Positions 1 through 5,081 of a stretch of DNA of 5,081 nucleotides are shown in pieces; position 1 is the stretch's first letter, and the number at the start of each line of letters is the position of its first letter. The DNA is from Actinomycetota bacterium (GTDB taxonomy: Bacteria > Acidobacteriota > Blastocatellia > Chloracidobacteriales > Chloracidobacteriaceae), in NCBI GenBank assembly GCA_013298335.1, contig JAAFHI010000337.1:1-5081 (forward strand). Direction: 5' to 3'. The position numbers and the translations under genes are program-made. The notes beneath the pieces were generated by a model. The model worked only from the letters and a program-made list of their open reading frames with translations, was not told where the DNA came from and searched no databases.

Positions 1-843
1 TTCATCCTCGTGGATGACGGCTCGACGGATGCCACGGTGGCGATAGCGGGCGAACTGGCGCGCGCCGACGCGCGGGTGCGGGTCATTTCGTTTTCGCGGA
101 ATTTCGGGCATCAGGCGGCGCTGCTTGCCGGTTTCGATGCCGCCCGGGGCGAGGCGGTCATCACGATGGATAGCGATTTGCAGCATCCGCCTGCCCTGAT
201 TCCGGAACTCCTGGCTCAATGGAAGGAAGGGGCCGACATCGTCTACACCGTCCGCCGTGAAACCGCCGATGCCGGGCTTTGGAAACGGCTGACCAGTCGC
301 GGCTTCTACTGGCTTATCAACCGGGCTTCAATTACCCCGATCCAGCCCGGCGCGGCTGATTTCCGGCTCATGGGCAAGGCCGCCGCCGACAGCTTCCGGC
401 AGCTTCGCGAGTATCATCGGTTCAACCGCGGGCTGGTGAGCTGGCTTGGTTTCGACGCCCGGGCGGTCGAGTTCGACGCGCCCGCCCGATTTGCCGGCCA
501 GAGCAAATACTCGGCTCTGGGGATGCTGCGCTTTGCCGTGACCGGTCTGGTTTCTTTTTCGGTACTGCCGTTGCGACTGATGATGGCCCTCGGACTCGGG
601 ATGGCCATGTTCGCCATGACCTACATCGTCTATGCCCTGTATGTCTTCTTCATCATGAAGCAGTCGGTGCAGGGGTGGGCCTCGTCGCTTATCACGACGC
701 TGCTGATTGGCGGCGTCCAGTTGATCAGTCTGGGATTGGTCGGCGAATACGTGGGGCGCATCTACGAGGAGATCAAGGGCCGTCCGATTTACGTCATCCG
801 AAAACGGATCGGCTTCGAGGATGTTCAGGGTGAAAGTCGGTAA
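1..843 (+). CDS. Polyprenyl-phosphate glycosyltransferase, GT2 family, GtrB/DPM1-like (5' end missing)
   Basis: The predicted role is transfer of a sugar from a nucleotide sugar to a polyprenyl phosphate at the cytoplasmic face of the membrane, giving a lipid-linked donor for glycan or lipid modification. The frame is open from base 1, and 280 residues are visible. Seen in order (visible numbering) are VDDGSTDAT at 4-12, typical of the GT-A nucleotide-binding strand; DSDLQHPP at 57-64, the metal-binding DXD region of this subfamily; the acceptor-side motif RFAGQSKYS at 163-171; two hydrophobic helices at about 191-218 and 228-246; and the C-terminal signature GEYVGRIYEE at 249-258 followed by KGRPIYVIRKR. 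Family members are usually about 300-330 residues, so roughly 30-40 N-terminal residues, including the first beta strand, lie outside the window. A GTG at 10 is in frame but falls inside the conserved VDDGS motif, so it is not the start. The gene converges on the minus-strand gene and overlaps its 3' end by 19 bases. The sugar cannot be told from sequence. Confidence 0.
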   Translation, partial: FILVDDGSTDATVAIAGELARADARVRVISFSRNFGHQAALLAGFDAARGEAVITMDSDLQHPPALIPELLAQWKEGADIVYTVRRETADAGLWKRLTSRGFYWLINRASITPIQPGAADFRLMGKAAADSFRQLREYHRFNRGLVSWLGFDARAVEFDAPARFAGQSKYSALGMLRFAVTGLVSFSVLPLRLMMALGLGMAMFAMTYIVYALYVFFIMKQSVQGWASSLITTLLIGGVQLISLGLVGEYVGRIYEEIKGRPIYVIRKRIGFEDVQGESR

Positions 844-2447
844 ATCCGCAGGCCTGAGACCGATCCTCCAGTGATTTCCTTTCCAAAAGGAAGCTGTTCG
901 AAATTCCCCTTTTCATCCGCCCAGATGAAAAAGTAATCAGCCTTGAGTCGGGTCAGATCATTCCGGATTTGGTCGTAGGATGCCTCCGGTCGAGCCTGTC
1001 CGAGGTATTGGCCTTGCAGGAAATAGGTGAGGTAAAGCGTGTAGTGCCAGTTGGCATTGGATGCGACGCGGCCTGAAACCCCGTAGACCCGCCGGAGTTC
1101 ACCCGCGCCGTTGAACAGATTCCCGCAGATTGCAAGATCGGGACTTCCGCCGCCCGCTCCCCTGACCAGTTCGAGCGTTGGAACGTTCATGAAGGTGAGC
1201 AGGACGCCGGCGAAAATCACTTGTTCCGCCATTCTCCCCGCGTTGGTCAGCGAGAGACTCGATACTGCCTGACTCAGCACCGCCACGGTGGCGGCCAGAA
1301 GAAACGCGACCACCCAGAAGTACCTGTTTTCAATGAAAAGAAGAAGATAGCCGCTTGAATAGAGAACCATTCCGACCGCCAGCAAAGACAACCCGATCCG
1401 GATGTCTTTCCGTTTTCGAAAAATGAAAAGTCCGATTGCGAGGGCCACAGGAAGTGCGGCGCCCAGGATCGAGAATGACGGAAGGGTCTGGGTGGCGAGC
1501 TGTTTGAGATTGCGGAGAATGGTTGTGATCTGAAGGAGAAAATCCGTTTTCGAAGCGAACGGACTCCAGGCGCGGACCGGAATGGCGGTCGGGTCATTCC
1601 AGGCGCTCGTTCCCGAAGCGGGGGGCGGAAGAAACCCCTGCTGGGTGGAATCGCCGTCCGGAAGCATGGCCCAGGCCCTGGCATGGGGGCCGACCGAACT
1701 GATGAAGAACCGGTCATATTTCCACTTCAGGACCAGCACCCAGACTCCCGACAGGCAGAGGCAGACGCCAAGGGCCGCCGCGATGGCGGGCAGCCCTTCG
1801 CGGCGGCGAGCTTCCGGATCCTGGCGTCGGACGAGCATCACGATAGGAAAATGAAGCAGGAAGAACGGAAGCGTGTAGGCCTTTCCGAAATACATCAGGG
1901 CCCCGATTGCGCCGCGCATGGCCCCGGCCCGCGATGTCAGGGGCTTCTTCACATCTGAAGTAAGCGCAAAGTGCCAAAGAAGGAGGGCTACCACCAAAAG
2001 GTCGGGGGTTATGACCCAAAGCGCAAAAAAAAGCGTCATCGGGACGACCCCCGCGGTGGTCCACCAGCGTCGAGGGCCGGTGATACCGAGACCGGTGAGT
2101 AAAGTCCAGAAACCGCCCAGCGCGACCGCTCCCGCTCCGAGTAGGATGCATTTGATGGCGATCTGTGCGGGGATTCCCGCCGCCAGAAGGGGGGCCGTCA
2201 TCCACGAAATCAGTGGACTCCAGTATCCGTTGACGGCATTCCGGAAATCGCCGTGGGCATACTGCTTCGCAATATCCATATAACAGATGCCGTCGGGATT
2301 GATTTGAAACTGGAAGGCGGGAAGCAGAAGGATTCCACACCCCGCGTAGAGGATGAGGATTATGCTCAATGGGGAAAATCGGGGACCTCGTTCTTTGGCG
2401 GTTACCGGAGACTGGTCATTCCCGTCGTGTTCCATCGGGACCGTCAT
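825..2447 (-). CDS. Multi-spanning membrane protein, probable GT-C-type glycosyltransferase
   Basis: This 540-residue integral membrane protein is not one I can name. About ten hydrophobic segments are visible, for example near 25-46, 98-120, 130-163 (probably two), 178-203, 219-241, 325-344, 351-370, 377-397 and 406-425. Features recall GT-C (PMT/ArnT-like) enzymes, which use polyprenyl-phosphate sugars on the outer membrane face. The first helix is followed by an acidic loop, NPDGICYMDIA (50-60), where GT-C enzymes carry catalytic Asp/Glu. GKAYTLPFF (188-196) sits in a middle helix. ENRYFWVV (373-380) resembles the E-x-RY motif before a late helix. A long polar loop (about 243-322) and a soluble tail (about 427-540, ending with strands such as ADYFFIW) probably face outward. 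The ATG at 2447 is preferred over the ATG at 2435 because AAGGA lies six bases before it and it forms an ATGA overlap with the transporter gene. The GT-C assignment is inferred from weak motifs; an undefined membrane protein or polymerase is the alternative. Confidence 0.
   Translation of the reverse strand: MTVPMEHDGNDQSPVTAKERGPRFSPLSIILILYAGCGILLLPAFQFQINPDGICYMDIAKQYAHGDFRNAVNGYWSPLISWMTAPLLAAGIPAQIAIKCILLGAGAVALGGFWTLLTGLGITGPRRWWTTAGVVPMTLFFALWVITPDLLVVALLLWHFALTSDVKKPLTSRAGAMRGAIGALMYFGKAYTLPFFLLHFPIVMLVRRQDPEARRREGLPAIAAALGVCLCLSGVWVLVLKWKYDRFFISSVGPHARAWAMLPDGDSTQQGFLPPPASGTSAWNDPTAIPVRAWSPFASKTDFLLQITTILRNLKQLATQTLPSFSILGAALPVALAIGLFIFRKRKDIRIGLSLLAVGMVLYSSGYLLLFIENRYFWVVAFLLAATVAVLSQAVSSLSLTNAGRMAEQVIFAGVLLTFMNVPTLELVRGAGGGSPDLAICGNLFNGAGELRRVYGVSGRVASNANWHYTLYLTYFLQGQYLGQARPEASYDQIRNDLTRLKADYFFIWADEKGNFEQLPFGKEITGGSVSGLRIYRLSP
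2444..2447 (-). other. ATGA stop/start overlap joining the two minus-strand genes
   Basis: The ATG of the membrane-protein gene (2447-2445) and the TGA of the transporter gene (2446-2444) share two bases in ATGA. This arrangement usually reflects translational coupling within one mRNA, and it is the best evidence that the two genes form an operon with the transporter first. Confidence 0.
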
Positions 2448-5081
2448 AGAACGTCCTTGCTTCGCAAAATAATGGCCGTGGTCAGGAGCAGCAGGAGAAA
2501 AAATCCTGCCAGAACGCCGAAATTCAACCCGATGTGCCCGAAGTCGTTCACGAAACCGACGAATGTGCTTTTATCCTCGGGCGGATATTCAACCTTCGGC
2601 GCCTTGGGCTCCGGATCGAGCTTCGGAATGTCGGGACGCGAGCCCGCGCTTTTCAGCGAATCCTCGAAGTCTTCCTTGAAATCCTCGATTTTGCGCTGCT
2701 GGCGTTTTCGATAGGCCGTCAGTTCTTCCTTGAAGTCGTCAATTTTCTTGGTGTTGTCGCGTTTGATCCGTCCAATCTCGCCGTTCGGATCGTCCTCGCT
2801 GTCGTTGCCCCGAAGCTGTTTGAGGCCCCCGGATTCAAGGCCGACCCGTTTCAGCAGGTCGTAGGACCACATCGCGGGCATGACCATCCCGATGCCCTTT
2901 GAAATTCCCTTGTTCGGCAGGAGCAGTCCGCCGAACAGAATCTGCGGAATCAGAATGAGCGGCACCAGACTGGTCGCCATCTCCGACGTTTTCACGGCGG
3001 ATGACACGAGCAGCCCCGTGGCAATGCCGACCAGATTCGACAGGACGAGGCAGCCCAGGATGAGCAGGGGATTGCCGGGCACGGATTTGAGCGGCGCGGT
3101 CACGCCGTACAGCAGGACGCATTGCAGCACCCCGATGGACATCAGTACGAACAGTTTTGAAGCCAGATAGGGAAGAATGCCCAGATTCACCATCCGCTCG
3201 CGGTTGTAGACGCTCGATTCCTTGACCACTTCGCGCGCGGCGTTCGAACACCCGAACCAGACCGACGACAGCGCGAGAATGAAGTAGGGAAAGTCGCGGG
3301 TCCAGTCGTCGCCCACGGCCAGCGCCGTCAACAGCGCGATGACCGGGGCCTGGCCGACGAGGATGCTCAGGTTGAGTTTGTCCGCGAGCAGGACCTGCGC
3401 GTACCGGCGCGACAGCGTCAGCGTCTGGCGGACGCTCTGGAAAATCGTGTTGTCGTTCCGGGCCTTGCGAATCGGTTGCGCGGTCTGCTGTTTCAGGTCG
3501 CCGAGCGGCTGGGCGATGTATTTCCGGTAGGCCTGGGAATGTTCGAACTTGTTCTGCCAGCCGAGCGCGACCTGATCGCTGTTCGGGTCGCCGAGCGTGT
3601 CGAACAGTTCCTTGATGCTCTTGATGCCGAAGTAGTCGAGCGCTTCCAGCGGCGGCCCGAACCAGACCAGCCGCCCCCGCATCATGACGACGATCTTGTC
3701 GAAGAGCTTCACGTTCTCCATCGCGTGGGTCGTCAGGATGACCGAGTGCCCGCTTTCCGAAATCTGGCGGAAAAGCTGCATGATCTTCTCCTCGGTGCCG
3801 GGGTCAAGGCCCGAGGTCGGCTCGTCGAGGTAGATGATGCCGGGTTTGGTGATGAGTTCCACGGCGATGGAAACCCGCTTGCGCTGGCCGCCCGAAAGCT
3901 GGCCGATCGGAACGTTGCGCCGGGTGGTCAGCCCCGTCACGTCGAGCACTTCGTTGATGATGTGGTCGATTTCCTCGGCGGATGTATCGGCGGAGAGCCG
4001 CATTTTCGCGACGTAGTACAACGTGCGATAGACCGTCAGTTCCCGATGGATGATGTCGTCCTGCGGAACGTAACCGATGGACTGCTTGAAGCTGTTGATG
4101 TTTTCGTAGAGGTTCAGGCCGTTGATCAGCACGAAGCCGCGGTCGGCGGGCCGCATGCCGTTGAGGGCGTCCATCAGGGTGGATTTGCCCGCGCCGGACG
4201 GACCGAGCAGGCCCACGAATTCATTTGCCGGAATCGACAGCCGGACCCGGTCGAGCAGTTTGATCATCCCCGACCCGTCGCGGTTCTTCACTTCCTTGGT
4301 GATGTCGAGAATGTCGATCCGGGCCTTGCTCCGCGAATCGAAAACCGTGACGCCCTGCACGTCCACCTGAAACAGGTAGGGACCGATCTGGATGACGTCC
4401 TGGGGTGAAAGCTGGCACCGGTTGATGCGCTGGCCGTTGACGTAGATGCCGTTGGTGCTTCCGAGGTCCTCGACCGTGTTGGTCGGACCCATCAACGAAA
4501 ACTTCGCGTGGTGCTTCGAAATCTGAAGCACGTCCAACTGGATGTCGTTGTCTTCGGTCCGCCCGAGGGTCAGCGCGTTCGGCTGGCGACCGGTGCCGAA
4601 GTTCTTCCGGATCAGGAAATTCTTCGAATCGCCGCCAAGGGAGGCCGATGAACCGGCTTTCATGACCATCGTGCCGCCGGTGTCTTCCTGGGGGAGCGCG
4701 GCGGCGATCTCGCTGCCGTTGACGAAGCGGAGTTCCGGCCCGCCGAGTCCGATCTGAATCAGGTTGCCGTGACGGAGCGGCGTCGGGGCGGCAATGCGTT
4801 GGCCGTTGAGAAGCGTTCCGTTGAAAGAGCCGAGATCGACCACCATGAATTGCCCGTTTTCGCGGACAATCTGGGCATGACGGCGCGACACGGTCGGGAA
4901 GACGGTCGGGTCGAGTTGAACCTGGTTGCCGGGTTCACGTCCGATGCCGACGGTGATTTCGGCGAGCGCGAAGCGTTCCGCCCGCGGTCCGTTGGTCAGT
5001 TCGAGGAAAATCGTGCTCGGGGCGCCGCCGGGAGGGGCCGGTTGGGCCACGACGTCGCGCAGTGACGGCGCGTAATTGGCC
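2444..5081 (-). CDS. FHA-FHA-ABC transporter fused to ABC2 membrane domain (ABCG/White type, Rv1747-like), N-terminus open at window edge
   Basis: This is a half-size exporter with a phosphopeptide-binding front end. Numbering runs from the GTG at 5050. FHA1 (about 13-110) keeps G37-R38, S55-R56-R57-H58 and N77-G78. FHA2 (about 144-230) keeps G163-R164, S178-K179-H180-H181 and N200-G201. The ATPase domain (about 244-475) has Walker A GPSGAGKST (283-291), Q-loop Q330, signature LSGGQ (385-389), Walker B with D409-E410, D-loop GLD (414-416) and switch H442, so it looks active. The ABC2 domain follows with six probable helices near 563-580, 587-602, 629-650, 661-686, 692-712 and 841-862. Between the last two is a charged insert (about 733-835). 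Order and length match mycobacterial Rv1747 (865 residues), an exporter regulated by the Ser/Thr kinase PknF; the substrate here is unknown. The GTG at 5050 has no Shine-Dalgarno site, and the frame stays open to base 5081, so the real start probably lies outside the window. It is translationally coupled to the downstream membrane gene. Confidence 0.
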   Translation of the reverse strand, partial: ANYAPSLRDVVAQPAPPGGAPSTIFLELTNGPRAERFALAEITVGIGREPGNQVQLDPTVFPTVSRRHAQIVRENGQFMVVDLGSFNGTLLNGQRIAAPTPLRHGNLIQIGLGGPELRFVNGSEIAAALPQEDTGGTMVMKAGSSASLGGDSKNFLIRKNFGTGRQPNALTLGRTEDNDIQLDVLQISKHHAKFSLMGPTNTVEDLGSTNGIYVNGQRINRCQLSPQDVIQIGPYLFQVDVQGVTVFDSRSKARIDILDITKEVKNRDGSGMIKLLDRVRLSIPANEFVGLLGPSGAGKSTLMDALNGMRPADRGFVLINGLNLYENINSFKQSIGYVPQDDIIHRELTVYRTLYYVAKMRLSADTSAEEIDHIINEVLDVTGLTTRRNVPIGQLSGGQRKRVSIAVELITKPGIIYLDEPTSGLDPGTEEKIMQLFRQISESGHSVILTTHAMENVKLFDKIVVMMRGRLVWFGPPLEALDYFGIKSIKELFDTLGDPNSDQVALGWQNKFEHSQAYRKYIAQPLGDLKQQTAQPIRKARNDNTIFQSVRQTLTLSRRYAQVLLADKLNLSILVGQAPVIALLTALAVGDDWTRDFPYFILALSSVWFGCSNAAREVVKESSVYNRERMVNLGILPYLASKLFVLMSIGVLQCVLLYGVTAPLKSVPGNPLLILGCLVLSNLVGIATGLLVSSAVKTSEMATSLVPLILIPQILFGGLLLPNKGISKGIGMVMPAMWSYDLLKRVGLESGGLKQLRGNDSEDDPNGEIGRIKRDNTKKIDDFKEELTAYRKRQQRKIEDFKEDFEDSLKSAGSRPDIPKLDPEPKAPKVEYPPEDKSTFVGFVNDFGHIGLNFGVLAGFFLLLLLTTAIILRSKDVL
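2454..2458 (-). promoter_or_regulatory. Ribosome binding site for the GT-C-like gene
   Basis: Read on the minus strand, AAGGA lies six bases before the ATG at 2447, inside the last codons of the transporter gene. It supports this start over the in-frame ATG at 2435, which has no purine-rich site at a suitable distance. Its presence means the downstream gene can recruit ribosomes itself as well as through coupling. Confidence 0.
2546..2854 (-). other. Region encoding a charged coiled-coil and proline-rich insert between the last two membrane helices of the transporter
   Basis: Residues about 733-835 are hydrophilic. An acidic, Asn/Gly-containing stretch (749-760) comes first, then a Lys/Glu/Arg-rich helix-forming stretch with spaced hydrophobics (about 764-800), then a Pro-rich stretch (806-826) with repeated Pro-acid and Lys-Pro steps. 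In ABCG-type proteins the loop between helices 5 and 6 faces away from the ATPase domain. By that family topology this segment would be extracytoplasmic; that placement is inferred, not seen. Confidence 0.
2671..2746 (-). repeat. Imperfect internal repeat inside the transporter's charged insert (two 22-base copies, 54 bases apart)
   Basis: The copies at 2725-2746 and 2671-2692 agree at 19 of 22 bases by eye and are offset by exactly 54 bases (18 codons). They encode KIDDFKEE (769-776) and KIEDFKED (787-794). The in-frame offset and near-identical peptides suggest a short tandem duplication, or convergence on a heptad-like pattern, within a Lys/Glu-rich helix. A partial further echo, DFEDS (794-798), follows the second copy. 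Confidence 0.

Noticed and set aside
10..12. GTG at position 10 as the start of the glycosyltransferase
   Set aside because: It falls within the conserved VDDGSTD motif, and the frame is open upstream to base 1. Starting here would delete the first strand of the nucleotide-binding fold.
876..892. Inverted repeat with a 7-base stem (TTCCTTT / AAAGGAA) and 3-base loop, just after the GT2 stop
   Set aside because: The stem is AT-rich and is followed on the plus strand by GCTGTTCG, not a T-run. It also lies in codons of the minus-strand gene (FGKEI region). I see no convincing intrinsic terminator.
1714..2340. 208-codon minus-strand frame overlapping the membrane-protein gene
   Set aside because: It is a shifted frame of the 540-residue protein, rich in Arg, Pro, Ser and His, without hydrophobic segments or a domain.
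2835..3251. 138-codon minus-strand frame inside the transporter membrane domain
   Set aside because: It is an out-of-frame reading of the ABC2 region with low-complexity Arg/Gly/His content. The transporter frame runs through without a frameshift.
3476..4408. Long open frame of 310 codons on the plus strand, opposite the ABC ATPase domain
   Set aside because: It lies wholly antisense to conserved Walker A, signature and Walker B codons, has no recognisable domain and an Asp/Glu/Val/Arg-rich composition typical of a shadow frame in GC-rich DNA.

Overview
The window holds three protein genes that fill almost all of its 5,081 bases. There are no RNA genes, insertion sequences, CRISPR arrays or intergenic stretches of any length. 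The DNA is fairly GC-rich and fully bacterial in style: short overlaps, a Shine-Dalgarno site and an ATGA stop/start junction. Tandem FHA domains fused to a White/ABCG-type exporter occur in several phyla, including Actinobacteria, Cyanobacteria and the Planctomycetes/Verrucomicrobia group. The sequence therefore suggests a bacterium that probably uses Ser/Thr phosphorylation, but it does not fix the phylum.

Layout: positions 1-843 (+) carry the 3' part of a family 2 glycosyltransferase of the GtrB/DPM1-like type, which puts a sugar on a polyprenyl phosphate. Its N-terminus lies outside the window. Facing it on the minus strand is a two-gene unit. The upstream gene (5081-2444) encodes a large FHA-FHA-ABC-ABC2 membrane transporter resembling mycobacterial Rv1747 in architecture. 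The downstream gene (2447-825) encodes a 540-residue multi-spanning membrane protein with features of GT-C glycosyltransferases. The two minus-strand genes overlap by ATGA, and the last of them overlaps the convergent glycosyltransferase by 19 bases at the 3' ends.

How they may work together (inference): the GT2 enzyme would make a lipid-linked sugar on the cytoplasmic face. The GT-C-like protein could use such a donor on the outer face of the membrane. The FHA-ABC protein could export a lipid or glycan under control of a Ser/Thr kinase. The most unusual part is a highly charged, probably coiled-coil segment with an 18-residue internal repeat, inserted between the last two membrane helices of the transporter. 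I found no strong case for a wholly new system; the points worth following are the transporter's insert, its FHA linker and its still-open N-terminus.
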